Shown: positions 9,472 to 17,685, counted from the first letter of the stretch. The stretch: 64,000 bases of DNA from Paenibacillus doosanensis (GCF_025060755.1 NZ_JANYUY010000039.1:1-64000), one strand, 5' to 3'. The notes: a model not told the origin generated them from the sequence alone. A program made the numbers and translations.

Positions 9472-11161
9472 TTCAATAGTTCTGATGATGATTGTACTTG
9501 CGACGGGGATTGGATTGGAGGTGCAGCTTTTGCGGCCGCCGACGCCGCCATCCGAATCCGATGTGAATTATCCGGCATATGAGCGGATGATGGCCAACCT
9601 TAAGGCGATGACCGTCGCGGCACATCCGTCCGGCTCGACAGAACTGGAGTCGGTACGCGCTCATCTGTTAGAGCAAATACGAGCAATGGGCTTGGAACCG
9701 AAGGTCGAGAAAGTAACTTACACGGTCACGGACGTGATGGCGGACATGTTTGAGCGTAATGGCGTACCGGATTTCGAGAATTTGCCGCCGCTCGCTAACG
9801 GACTTTCTCATGAGGATAACTTCAAGAACGGCATCCGCGCACGGGCCCATTTTGACGAGAATGATACATTGATTCTGCAAAATATATTGGTGAAGCTGGA
9901 CGCCCCCTCAACAGATCGTGGCATCCTGATTTCCGCCCATTACGACACCAAACCGACGACCCCAGGTGCGGCAGACGACATGGTCTCTGTTGCCGCCATT
10001 CTGGAAGCCATGCGCGAGCAGGCGATGAACCCGAATTTGCAATCGGACCTTTATTTTCTGTTCACGGACGGTGAGGAACTAGGGACGCTGGGAGCGAAGG
10101 AATTTGTTCGATCGCACACGGAGCTTCCCGGTAGTATCGATCTGGTCATTAACTTCGAAGCGCGCGGCAATCGCGGCGGTCTGCTGATGTTCGAGACTTC
10201 TGACGACAATCTGGATGCGGTGCGCTACTTTCAATCTGCAAGCTCGCGTCCGCTAGCTTTTTCGTTTACGAACGGGTTGTACCGCCGAATGCCCAATGGG
10301 ACGGATTTGACCCGTTATTTGAAGGCAGGCTACTCTGGCCTAAATTTCGCAGCAGTTGAGGGGGTCGAGAGCTACCACGAAAAATCGGACAGCTTTGACA
10401 ATTTGGACCGCGCTACGGCATACCATTTTCTGATAACCACCTTGGAAATGGCAGATCATGCCGCACAGGTTCCATTTAAAGATGGAAGGAAACAGGACAG
10501 CCTTTACTTTTCCTTATGGCCCGGCTATTTAGTGATCATGAGCAAAGCCGTTTCTTATGTCCTGTCGGCCGCGGCTGCCGGGTTCGCCCTATGGTATATG
10601 ATCTTTCAGATTCGAACGGGCGGCTTACGGCTCCGCACAATGATTGCCGAATTGGTCCGGCTGCTCGGATGGATGGCCGGAGCGGCCGTATTGAGCTGGG
10701 GAATCGTATCGGGGGTAACACGATTGCTGCATCTGTCCGAATCGACGAATAATGATACCGCGTTCTTGAGTATCTTTTTCGCTGTGGGCGCATGCGTTCT
10801 CGCTGTATCGACCATTCGGGATAGCAAGCTGTCTCTGCATGAATCGCTTGCCGGTCTTCTGCCTCTTCTCTTGCTGCTGATTATAGGCAGCTCCGTTCTG
10901 TTCCAAGATATTAGCTATCTGTTCTCGCTTGCCGCCATGGGGATTCTCGTTGTGACCCTACTGGATCGGTACCGTATCGGAAGATGGGTTTCGTCAGTCG
11001 TGGTCGGCACAGTAATAGTTTTTCTGTATGCGCCTGTATGTTGGCTCATCTATGTACTGTTCATGCTGCCTTTCACCCCGGTAGTAGTTGCGATAAGCGT
11101 CATTCCGATTTGGATCGTTTCCGCTTTGTTGGCGACAGTATCGAAAGAGCCCTCCTCGTAA
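9452..11161 (+). CDS. M28-family zinc peptidase with C-terminal membrane domain, 5' end replaced by IS
   Basis: 569 residues. Residues 9-26 form a signal anchor. The M28 metallopeptidase domain (about 45-345) keeps its metal and catalytic residues: HYD (about 163-165), GAADD (about 172-176), DGEELG (about 206-211) and the distal YHEKSD His (about 309). The remaining 200 residues hold about six or seven transmembrane segments. The open frame now begins at an ATG inside the right inverted repeat of the IS (9452), so the native first residues and ribosome site are gone. Expression would depend on the element. It resembles bacterial membrane-bound M28 aminopeptidases, and substrate is unknown. 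Confidence 0.8.
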   Translation: MHFRNSGSIVLMMIVLATGIGLEVQLLRPPTPPSESDVNYPAYERMMANLKAMTVAAHPSGSTELESVRAHLLEQIRAMGLEPKVEKVTYTVTDVMADMFERNGVPDFENLPPLANGLSHEDNFKNGIRARAHFDENDTLILQNILVKLDAPSTDRGILISAHYDTKPTTPGAADDMVSVAAILEAMREQAMNPNLQSDLYFLFTDGEELGTLGAKEFVRSHTELPGSIDLVINFEARGNRGGLLMFETSDDNLDAVRYFQSASSRPLAFSFTNGLYRRMPNGTDLTRYLKAGYSGLNFAAVEGVESYHEKSDSFDNLDRATAYHFLITTLEMADHAAQVPFKDGRKQDSLYFSLWPGYLVIMSKAVSYVLSAAAAGFALWYMIFQIRTGGLRLRTMIAELVRLLGWMAGAAVLSWGIVSGVTRLLHLSESTNNDTAFLSIFFAVGACVLAVSTIRDSKLSLHESLAGLLPLLLLLIIGSSVLFQDISYLFSLAAMGILVVTLLDRYRIGRWVSSVVVGTVIVFLYAPVCWLIYVLFMLPFTPVVVAISVIPIWIVSALLATVSKEPSS

Positions 11162-11252
11162 CGAAACTGTCCCGGAGTGCAGCAGCCTTACTTACGGGCA
11201 GCGATAGCTTAATGCCAATCATCAACTGTACCCTTTAAAGTATTCATTAAAT

Positions 11253-11289
11253 AAGGTCTGATTAGCCTTTTTAGGTTAACCGGACCTTT
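11253..11289 (+). terminator. Hairpin after the M28 gene
   Basis: AAGGTCTGATTAGCC can pair with GGTTAACCGGACCTT around a T-rich loop. No clean T-tract follows, so it is a possible but weak terminator. Confidence 0.35.
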
Positions 11290-11431
11290 GCTATATCATT
11301 TCAATTTCATCCTAACAGCGACAGTCTGAATAAAAAATTCTCCGCTAATCGGACACAAACATGCAGCCGTCATTTATGAGATACTAGGATTATGATCAAA
11401 CCTTCATAACACGCAGAACAAATCGCCCAAA

Positions 11432-11590
11432 AGTGACGTGATGCTCTGAAGCTTATTCCGTCCGCATCCAGCCTAAGCTGGATCGGCGTCTAACCCTTCC
11501 TCTGGGATCGTTCTATGGGTAGACTTTACTTTCGGGGGAGCCCACGGATTTCCACAGGATATTGCTGCGCATCATTTCCTTAACAACAAA
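11432..11590. repeat. Structured dispersed element, copy 1
   Basis: About 158 bp, nearly identical to 43515-43680. It differs by a handful of substitutions and by lacking a 7-base duplication present in copy 2. Internal structure includes the ATCCAGCC/AGCTGGAT hairpin, an ACCC...GGGT stem, and a closing TGATGC/GCATCA pairing between the two ends, as expected for a folded RNA or a hairpin element. It has no reading frame. On the minus strand it directly follows the T-tract of a terminator-like hairpin downstream of the phosphatase gene. Besides this element, 11162-11666 holds only the weak hairpin at 11253. Confidence 0.8.
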
Positions 11591-11630
11591 AAAACGCCGA
11601 AGCAATCTGCAGCTTGATTATCGGTGATTT
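11588..11630 (-). terminator. Probable terminator of the histidine phosphatase gene
   Basis: On the minus strand, CACCGATAATC pairs imperfectly with GATTGCTTCGGCG and is followed by seven T residues (11588-11594). It abuts the dispersed element, just as the rpsR terminator does at copy 2. Confidence 0.5.
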
Positions 11631-11666
11631 AATTATCGTCTCTGAGGGAACGTAATCAACCCTAAA

Positions 11667-12242
11667 CTAAAGGTGTTTGGTACAGTTATATAATTGACAT
11701 GTCCAATCGTTGTTAGTATGCGTAAGAATAGTTAAAGAGGTATTATCTATATATGTTTTTGGGAAGCGCAGCGGTAAAAGATGTTGTAATGATAAGCCAA
11801 TTAACGCTCCGTGACTTACAACTAAAATCCTTTTACCTGCATGTTTCACAATCAGTTCTTCAAGAAAATTTAGACCTCTCTTGGCGACCACTTGGAAATC
11901 TTCCATACCAAGGTTTTGCTCACGCCAATTAACTCCCCAATAAGCGATGCGTTCTTCCTCAGTGGTACCCTCAATGATTCCGCAATTAATTTCTCTAATA
12001 CGTTCATCAGTGAATATTGAAGCTATTCCTAAAGATTGCCGTATAATCTCGGCAGTTTGCCTAGCTCTCATCAGGTTACTAGAGAATATAATGTCCCATT
12101 CTTCACTTGAAAGTCTATTAGCCAATGCAATAGCTTGCTCTATTCCTTCTCCGTTTAAAGGGATATCTGATATGCCTTGAGCCTTGCCAAGCGTATTCCA
12201 CTCAGTAACCCCATGCCTGATTAGCCCTAGTGTGGTTGTCAT
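11667..12242 (-). CDS. Histidine phosphatase family protein
   Basis: 191 residues from ATG 12242, chosen because AAGGGGGGG lies just upstream; a longer frame to 12269 lacks such a site. The phosphoglycerate-mutase-like signature LIRHGVTEWN (catalytic His, about residue 10) is near the start. SSNLMRARQTAEI and the second catalytic His in VVSHGALIG (about 145) are present. Such enzymes dephosphorylate small metabolites (cobalamin precursors, phosphoglycerate, nucleotides), and the substrate cannot be told from sequence. Confidence 0.9.
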   Translation of the reverse strand: MTTTLGLIRHGVTEWNTLGKAQGISDIPLNGEGIEQAIALANRLSSEEWDIIFSSNLMRARQTAEIIRQSLGIASIFTDERIREINCGIIEGTTEEERIAYWGVNWREQNLGMEDFQVVAKRGLNFLEELIVKHAGKRILVVSHGALIGLSLQHLLPLRFPKTYIDNTSLTILTHTNNDWTCQLYNCTKHL

Positions 12243-12324
12243 AAATGCCCCCCCTTGTAAATTGCTCACCCTTTACTCATTTGATATCCACCCCAATAGT
12301 ACCATATATTGTAACTAAACTATC

Positions 12325-12369
12325 AGTTAGCTTAACAAAATGAAAAAAGCGCCGTTTCACATAATAGCC
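12325..12369. repeat. Short diverged repeat, copy 1
   Basis: GTTAGCTTAACAAAATGAA followed by a CCGTTTCACATAATAGCC block matches 19492-19534 with a few differences. Each copy lies near the boundary of an accessory block. Probably a fossil of a mobile or intergenic element. Confidence 0.35.
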
Positions 12370-12471
12370 TTTTGGAGGTCTGGGTGTATCGGAGAAAAAT
12401 GCGAGAAGAACTGCCGCGGCGCATAGTTTCGAACCGTTCAATATCCGATTTCTGCATTCTTAAATCTACAC

Positions 12472-12496
12472 AAAAAACCGCCGAAGTAATCGGCGG
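12472..12496 (-). terminator. Intrinsic terminator after the alpha/beta hydrolase gene
   Basis: CCGCCGA (12478-12484) pairs with TCGGCGG (12490-12496). On the minus strand the stem is followed by a T-run (12472-12477). It lies about 150 bp after the hydrolase stop. Confidence 0.75.
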
Positions 12497-12650
12497 CCTT
12501 ATTATTGATGGTTAACTATAGTACCCAATAATAACCGTTCCAAGAGCACTGCCGCTTCCAACCGGGTCGTATGCGCCAAGTGTGCAAATGGATCAGCGCT
12601 GCGCCCTTGGCCCACTCGTCCCATTGGGGACCGCGGACTCCGGGTGGATG

Positions 12651-13565
12651 CTATTCAGGAAGCGCGTGTCCATTGCGACGAGCCGTTCGTTCTATGCCAT
12701 CAGCGGTTACTTTGTACAATTGGTGCGGCAGGTCGTGTCCCATGCCGTCAACCAACATTAGCTCGGCGCCCGGGATTGCAGAAGCCGTGTCCTCGCCACA
12801 CGCCGGGACGAACAGGGGATCGTCCACCCCATGAATGACAAGTGCTGGTACTTTGATTGTCGCCAACCGCGGACGACGGTCACCGGAGACAGCGATCGCA
12901 GCAATTTGTCGTCCGACACTGCCTGGATCGTAAGCCCTCTGGACTTCCTCCAGAATGAGTGCCCGATAAGCGTCTTCTTCGAATGGATAGCCCGTGCCGG
13001 CGATACGTTTGGCAAAAGAGAGGCTGTGCGCCAAAAATCCTGCTTCATCCTCAAAGGGGTTCGGCGCCGGTTTAGTCATCATCGCCATGACATCCGGGGA
13101 AGCTTGCGGAAGGGTGGGATTACCGGAGCTAGACATAATGGAGGTGAGTGATAAAACCCGTTCAGGGTAGTCACTCGCTGCAATCTGGGCGATCATTCCG
13201 CCCATCGACCTGCCAACGAAATGTGCCCGTTCAATTGAAAGGGCGTCGAGCAGTCCGATAGCGTCGCCTGCCATGTCATCGAGCGTGTAAGGGATGTTCG
13301 GTCGCTGTCCTGACATGAGAGCAGTCGCCAGTGCGTCAAAATCCAGCGTGGGATAATGGCTAAAGTGTGTCGAGCATCCTACGTCGCGATTGTCAAAGCG
13401 GATGACGCGAAAGCCCCGTGCTGCCAGCATCTCACAAAACGAAGCCGTCCATCGAATCATCTGGGTTCCAAGCCCGGCGATGAGGATAATAGCCTCGTTA
13501 TTTTCGTGACCGAAACTGTCATAGGCCAAATCAACGCCGTTAACTTTCAAAATATTCATGATCAT
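12651..13565 (-). CDS. Alpha/beta hydrolase
   Basis: 304 residues from ATG 13565 (or 13559), placed after GGAGGAG at 13568-13574; the open frame continues to 13709 without a site. Alpha/beta-hydrolase fold with oxyanion region LIAGLGTQM (about 25-33), nucleophile elbow GRSMGGM (Ser about 120), acid HGVDDPLF (about 245) and catalytic His in GMGHDLP (about 273). Resembles the esterase/haloperoxidase-like group. It is followed by its own terminator and preceded by the DUF2239 gene on the same strand with about 145 bp between them. Substrate unknown. Confidence 0.88.
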   Translation of the reverse strand: MIMNILKVNGVDLAYDSFGHENNEAIILIAGLGTQMIRWTASFCEMLAARGFRVIRFDNRDVGCSTHFSHYPTLDFDALATALMSGQRPNIPYTLDDMAGDAIGLLDALSIERAHFVGRSMGGMIAQIAASDYPERVLSLTSIMSSSGNPTLPQASPDVMAMMTKPAPNPFEDEAGFLAHSLSFAKRIAGTGYPFEEDAYRALILEEVQRAYDPGSVGRQIAAIAVSGDRRPRLATIKVPALVIHGVDDPLFVPACGEDTASAIPGAELMLVDGMGHDLPHQLYKVTADGIERTARRNGHALPE

Positions 13566-13709
13566 GTTCTCCTCCAATTCATTCGGTATCGAAAGTTCAG
13601 TTAAAGGCAGGAGGCGTGAATCTTCGATTGCTGCAGTCCGATGTCCGATACCGGCCAGGTAGTCTTGATGACTTGAAAAAGCTAGAAATGACTGCGCAAA
13701 TGCTTTCAT

Positions 13710-14321
13710 TCATAAGTTCTCTTCAGGGAATGCATTGGCGGCTAATCTCTTGACATGGTTTCTGATATCAGGCGCCCAGTCATCGATGTAGTGGTAAAAA
13801 CGATTCAAATCACCAGCATACAGTGCCCGCAGAGCTTCTTCGTATTGATGGAAGTTCCCGGCCATAGCTGTCATAAAGTTATATGTTGCTTCTTGTGACT
13901 CTCGGATTTTGCTCTGTTTTTCTCCAGCGCGGCGAGCCTCATCAATGAGTTTTCGTAATGTCACCGATGCTCCTCCAGGCTGACTCTTGAGCCATTCCCA
14001 ATGGCGTGGTAATAACGTAACCTCACCGGAAACGACCCCCAGCTTGGGTCGACCGACCCGCCGTGTAGGCTGATGATTCACCTCCGTATCGGGTAAGTCA
14101 CCAATCGGTTCTCCTAATCGTTTGAGCACATCATCTGTCTTCCCACGAAAATCAACATCTACCGGCTTCCCCGTGGAATCGTCAAACAAAAGCAACTGTG
14201 TGAGGTCTCTGTCATCCAGGGCATCCTTCACTGTAGTAACAACGTGCTGTAACGAACCGCTGGCGACGACTTCCTCACCCAAAAATGCCGTGCAGTAAAA
14301 GCGCGTTAGGGTATTACTCAT
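13710..14321 (-). CDS. DUF2239 family protein
   Basis: 203 residues from ATG 14321, which has GAGGAGG (14327-14333) upstream. The sequence has the DUF2239 pattern: a beta-rich N-terminal part (FYCTAFLGEEVVASG), a central RRVGRPKLGVVSGEVTLLPRHWEWL block, and helices with GGASVTLRKLIDEAR and NFMTAMAGNFHQYEEALRALYAGD. The RPKLGV-LLPRHW block looks DNA-binding-like, but the family has no established function. Its promoter carries two identical-core palindromic operators, and the truncated start of a divergent TetR-type regulator lies immediately upstream, so the gene was probably under TetR control. Confidence 0.85.
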   Translation of the reverse strand: MSNTLTRFYCTAFLGEEVVASGSLQHVVTTVKDALDDRDLTQLLLFDDSTGKPVDVDFRGKTDDVLKRLGEPIGDLPDTEVNHQPTRRVGRPKLGVVSGEVTLLPRHWEWLKSQPGGASVTLRKLIDEARRAGEKQSKIRESQEATYNFMTAMAGNFHQYEEALRALYAGDLNRFYHYIDDWAPDIRNHVKRLAANAFPEENL

Positions 14322-14349
14322 GCTGACCTCCTCTCTGATTGTCTCACCA

Positions 14350-14392
14350 ATTATACCCGGGTAAAAATAAACAATCAATATTACCCGGGTAA
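14350..14392 (-). promoter_or_regulatory. DUF2239 promoter with two palindromic operators
   Basis: On the minus strand a -35 TTGATT (14373-14378), a 17-bp spacer and a perfect -10 TATAAT (14350-14355) form a sigma-A promoter. Two palindromes overlap it: TACCCGGGTA (14354-14363) between -10 and -35, and TTACCCGGGTAA (14381-14392) just upstream of -35, centres 28 bp apart. The arrangement is typical of repressor binding that blocks the polymerase. Confidence 0.75.
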
Positions 14393-14414
14393 AATTATTT
14401 TATGGAGGGAATAA

Positions 14415-14450
14415 ATGCAAAAGACACAGCCTAGGAGGGGCCGCTGTTGA
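14415..14450 (+). pseudogene. TetR-type regulator, first 11 codons only
   Basis: ATG 14415 follows GGAGGG (14404-14409) and reads MQKTQPRRGRC before a stop. The opening resembles the usual start of TetR regulators (basic residues then RGRP), and its position divergent from the operator pair fits a local autoregulated repressor. Homology is too short for certainty. The sequence beyond 14445 belongs to other fragments, so the regulator has been deleted. Confidence 0.4.
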
Positions 14451-14566
14451 GGGTTAATGCTGCTTTATGTTGTGTTTTATCGCAGAAAATACAGCCCAAA
14501 AATTCTCTGTCAGCCGATTGGCCCAGTACAGACCGTTTAATTGGAGAACATTCGCCAATCAAACTT

Positions 14567-14680
14567 GAAGGGGGGCTGACAAACGCCCCCGGCATTCTTG
14601 TAGAACATTCTGAAGATAAAAGCCGTCGCACGGGGTGCACCGTGGTTCTGTGCCCCGAAGGGGCTGTTCCCGGTGTTGAT
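14567..14680 (+). pseudogene. S58/P1-family peptidase, N-terminal remnant
   Basis: About 38 codons (EGGLTNAPGILVEHSEDKS, then RTGCTVVLCPEGAVPGVD) match the start of DmpA/NylC-type aminopeptidases, which begin with a GxxTDVPGxxVGH...GxTV(I/V)LxPEGA(V)xGVDVRG pattern. The frame then loses homology. The catalytic Ser/Thr autoprocessing region is absent. Confidence 0.5.
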
Positions 14681-14901
14681 GACGCTGCCGCTGTTCTCCA
14701 CCGCGGATAAGAACGGACGGATGACTATGCTCCGGCCGGGGCATCGCGTCGGACGCGCGGCTCTGTTGATGCCGTGGCTGTTTACAGCTGCTGCACTGTG
14801 GTCGCTGACAGGCTCCATACCGTTCGGCGCACTGCTCGGCATGGCGCCGACACCGTGTAAAGATGGTGTTACTGCCGACTTTGATATCCCTCAAGTAAAA
14901 T
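14681..14901 (+). other. Unassigned sequence between gene remnants
   Basis: The + strand is open across this stretch and encodes a hydrophobic segment (ALLMPWLFTAAALWSL), but there is no start signal and no recognised family. It is more GC-rich than the following small gene. It is probably a further gene fragment in a mosaic of deletions. Confidence 0.3.
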
Positions 14902-15180
14902 CTAAAATTTATCCATCTTCATTCTTTCTTCGAGTAATTGAATCTCATTATTTGCCTCTTTTATCAAATACTTAAGTGATACTCCAGCAATTAATGAAGA
15001 AATCGAAATCATAATACAAACTAACATCCCGACTGTTCCTCTTAGATCATTGGTGAAGTTATCCGAAAGAACCTCTGTGAATCGGCTACTTGCAAAAAAG
15101 ACTGCTGTCATAATGAGAAATAGTACAAATATAACAAAAAAGAAATTGGAAAGTTTGTTTGTTTTTTCAAAAAATATCAT
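14902..15180 (-). CDS. Small membrane protein, unrecognised
   Basis: 92 residues from ATG 15180, behind AAAAGGGGGTGAC. Two transmembrane segments (FFFVIFVLFLIMTAVFFA, about 13-30, and GTVGMLVCIMISISSLIAGV, about 48-67) are followed by a charged helical tail (LIKEANNEIQLLEERMKMDKF). Its composition is much more AT-rich than its right-hand core neighbours, suggesting recent transfer. No family recognised. Confidence 0.55.
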   Translation of the reverse strand: MIFFEKTNKLSNFFFVIFVLFLIMTAVFFASSRFTEVLSDNFTNDLRGTVGMLVCIMISISSLIAGVSLKYLIKEANNEIQLLEERMKMDKF

Positions 15181-15489
15181 GATGTCACCCCCTTTTGGAA
15201 TTAATAATCAATTGCAATAAATTCGCCATGGCTTATGTTGTTCGCGAAGTGATTGAATTTATCCTGCCCGATAGTTGAGCGGAGTGCACAGGGAATAAAA
15301 CAAGCGATGGATTGGTTCCATCACCGCGCTAACGTATCCGTTAGGTTAACCATGTGGCGAATCTTCTGTGACTTCTTAAGAATGCGTTCACTCCATGCCA
15401 TCAAACCCTAAATTAATTAATTGGACAAGATTGAATATCGACTATTGATATTTGCAGGAATAGATGCACGAGATAGCATTCGTCAACTT
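15181..15489. other. Intergenic, no gene seen
   Basis: AT-rich sequence between the small membrane protein and the nupC terminator. No convincing frame, RNA or repeat was found. Confidence 0.5.
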
Positions 15490-15517
15490 AAAAAAGACTC
15501 GGTTTAAAAACCGAGTC
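15490..15517 (-). terminator. Terminator of the deoD-nupC operon
   Basis: GACTCGGTTT (15496-15505) pairs perfectly with AAACCGAGTC (15508-15517). A T-run follows on the minus strand (15490-15495). About 150 bp after the nupC stop. Confidence 0.85.
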
Positions 15518-15669
15518 CACCTTTGGTAAATTCTTCGATATTGATGGGAATCCTTATACTGAACTACTGGTCGTCGGAGAACAAGTCTCCGCTTTACCAC
15601 TATTTATGATCCGGATCAGCTTAACCTCATTTTGATTTGAGGCTGCATTTTCAAAGTGAAGTGGTTCAA

Positions 15670-16851
15670 CTAAAATATAATTCCGATAATGACAGCAGAT
15701 AAAACGCTTACAAGCGTGGCGCCATATAACAGCTTTAATCCGAATCGAGCAACAATATTCCCTTGTTTTTCATTCAACCCTTTCACTGCACCTACGATTG
15801 TACCAATGGACCCAAAGTTAGCAAATGAGATTAGAAAAACGGAGACAATCGCTATAGTACGCCCGCTTAAACCGTCTTTGATTTTAACAAAGTCAAGCAT
15901 AGCAACAAATTCATTCGAAACAAGCTTTGTCGCCATGATACTACCCGCACTAACAGCTTCATGCCATGGCACACCGATCAGAAAGGCAATTGGTGCAAAG
16001 ACATACCCTAAAACTCCTTGAAACGAGATACCGAATATGCCACTAAAAACTCCGTTAATTAAAGCGATGATCCCAACAAAGCCAACTAACATGACCCCAA
16101 CTACTATGGCTACTTTAAAGCCATCCATAATATATTCGCCCAGCATTTCAAAAAACGTGTGTTTTTCCTCTTCCTGAACATCAATAATATCTTCTTCCGA
16201 TTTAACTTCATACGGATTAATAATGGATGAAACGATAAAGCCGCCTAATAGGTTTAATATTAATGCAGCCACTACATACCTAGGTTCTAGCATCGTCATA
16301 TATGAACCGACAATTGACATGGATACCGTCGACATTGCAGACGCACATAATGTATACAAGCGATGCTTTGGCAATGATCCAAGTTGGTTTTTCACAGAAA
16401 TAAATACTTCATTTTGTCCTACAATTGCGGCTGCAACCGCATTATATGATTCCAATTTCCCCATACCATTTACTTTACTTAGTATCAAACCAATATACTT
16501 TATGATGAACGGCAGTATTTTGTAGTGTTGCAAAATCCCTATTAATGCTGACATAAAAACAATTGGCATCAAAACATAAAGGAAGAATGTGTAGGCTCCT
16601 TCATTTGCAACCCCACCAAATACAAAGTTAGTACCTTCATTGGCATATTGCAGTAATTTCGCAAAACTATCAGCAAACCCTTTAATTAAGAATTCGCCTA
16701 TACTTGTTTTTAGTATAAGCAGTCCAAAAGCAATCTGAATAGCAATCATGACAATGATTGGACGATATTTAATCTTGTTCTTATTGTTACTCGCAAGCCA
16801 TGCCAGTAATAGAACAATAATCAGACCGGCAACGGAAATTAAATAATGCAT
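15670..16851 (-). CDS. nupC: NupC-family concentrative nucleoside transporter
   Basis: 393 residues, the usual length for bacterial CNT transporters, which import nucleosides with H+ or Na+. It has the N-terminal three-helix Nucleos_tra2_N region, a central gate domain, and C-terminal motifs VGQNEVFISVKNQLG (about 145-160) and VPWHEAVSAGSIMATKLVSNEFVA (about 290-315). The second is the substrate-binding helical hairpin region with the conserved NEF. It starts 2 bp after the deoD stop, so the two are cotranscribed: uptake followed by phosphorolysis. The name nupC marks the family; exact specificity is not shown. Confidence 0.92.
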   Translation of the reverse strand: MHYLISVAGLIIVLLLAWLASNNKNKIKYRPIIVMIAIQIAFGLLILKTSIGEFLIKGFADSFAKLLQYANEGTNFVFGGVANEGAYTFFLYVLMPIVFMSALIGILQHYKILPFIIKYIGLILSKVNGMGKLESYNAVAAAIVGQNEVFISVKNQLGSLPKHRLYTLCASAMSTVSMSIVGSYMTMLEPRYVVAALILNLLGGFIVSSIINPYEVKSEEDIIDVQEEEKHTFFEMLGEYIMDGFKVAIVVGVMLVGFVGIIALINGVFSGIFGISFQGVLGYVFAPIAFLIGVPWHEAVSAGSIMATKLVSNEFVAMLDFVKIKDGLSGRTIAIVSVFLISFANFGSIGTIVGAVKGLNEKQGNIVARFGLKLLYGATLVSVLSAVIIGIIF

Positions 16852-16853
16852 CT

Positions 16854-17561
16854 CTATCCCTCCATGACTGTGTTAAGAGCTATTTCGACCATTTCATAAA
16901 AGGATTGTTCGCTTTCTTTATGAGTTAAGTGTTCTTGTGTTAACAATTGACTGCCTACTATCAAAATCGATAGTGCTTTCACAGCATATTTAGCGGCTAA
17001 AGTATATAGGGCCGTGCTTTCCATCTCTACCGCTAATACACCGAAATCCATAAACTTGTGAAGTCGATCTAAGTTTTCACGGTAGAATTCATCAGAATTA
17101 TAAATGTTGCCAACAAGGACATTTACATTTTTACCTTGTGCTTGTTGATAGGCTTTCATTAACAATGAGAAATCGGCCGTAGGTGCATAATTGCAACCAT
17201 GGAAGATCTTCTCCGTCAAATTACTATCTGAAGACACTGCTTGGGCTAATATAATATCGCGGATATTAATTTCTTCCTGCATCGCGCCACACGTACCGAT
17301 ACGAATCAATTTCTTAACTTCATAATCGACAATCAATTCCGTTGCATAAATACTCATCGATGGATTTCCCATCCCTGTCCCCTGAACCGACACCGGCACA
17401 CCCTTGTATAATCCCGTATATCCATACATGCCTCTTACTTCGTTATAACAATAGGCTTTATCTAAAAAGTGTTCTGCTACAAATTTTGCCCGCAAAGGAT
17501 CTCCTGGAAGCAGAACGCGGTCCGCTATTTCTCCTTTTTTCGCGCCTAAATGCCTACTCAT
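16854..17561 (-). CDS. deoD: Purine nucleoside phosphorylase DeoD
   Basis: 235 residues from ATG 17561, behind GGAGG (17567-17571); an in-frame GTG at 17573 overlaps that site. Hexameric PNP/UDP-type fold: LLPGDPLRAK (phosphate site, about 17-26), RGMYGYTG, GTGMGNPS (about 60-68), IRIGTCGA (about 86-93) and VEMES (about 177-181). It cleaves purine (deoxy)ribonucleosides with phosphate to base and sugar-1-phosphate in the cytoplasm. It is the first gene of a two-gene salvage operon. The adenosine-type Asp near position 204 appears as VGSQLL here rather than the SDH of typical DeoD, which is unusual and could affect base specificity. Confidence 0.93.
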   Translation of the reverse strand: MSRHLGAKKGEIADRVLLPGDPLRAKFVAEHFLDKAYCYNEVRGMYGYTGLYKGVPVSVQGTGMGNPSMSIYATELIVDYEVKKLIRIGTCGAMQEEINIRDIILAQAVSSDSNLTEKIFHGCNYAPTADFSLLMKAYQQAQGKNVNVLVGNIYNSDEFYRENLDRLHKFMDFGVLAVEMESTALYTLAAKYAVKALSILIVGSQLLTQEHLTHKESEQSFYEMVEIALNTVMEG

Positions 17562-17685
17562 ATTTTCCTCCACCTCTAATGTTAAAGTCTGGCTGTCGAA
17601 ATCGCTTCCATTTCCGCCAAGATAATTAGTTCCGGAACTACTTTGAGCATAAGGCTTTTTATCCTAACAAACTAGACCAAAATCT

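Noticed and set aside
11588-12520. Relationship between the terminators at 11588 and 12472
   Set aside because: They share a CGCCGAAG-AATC stretch but the remainder diverges; likely two independent terminators.
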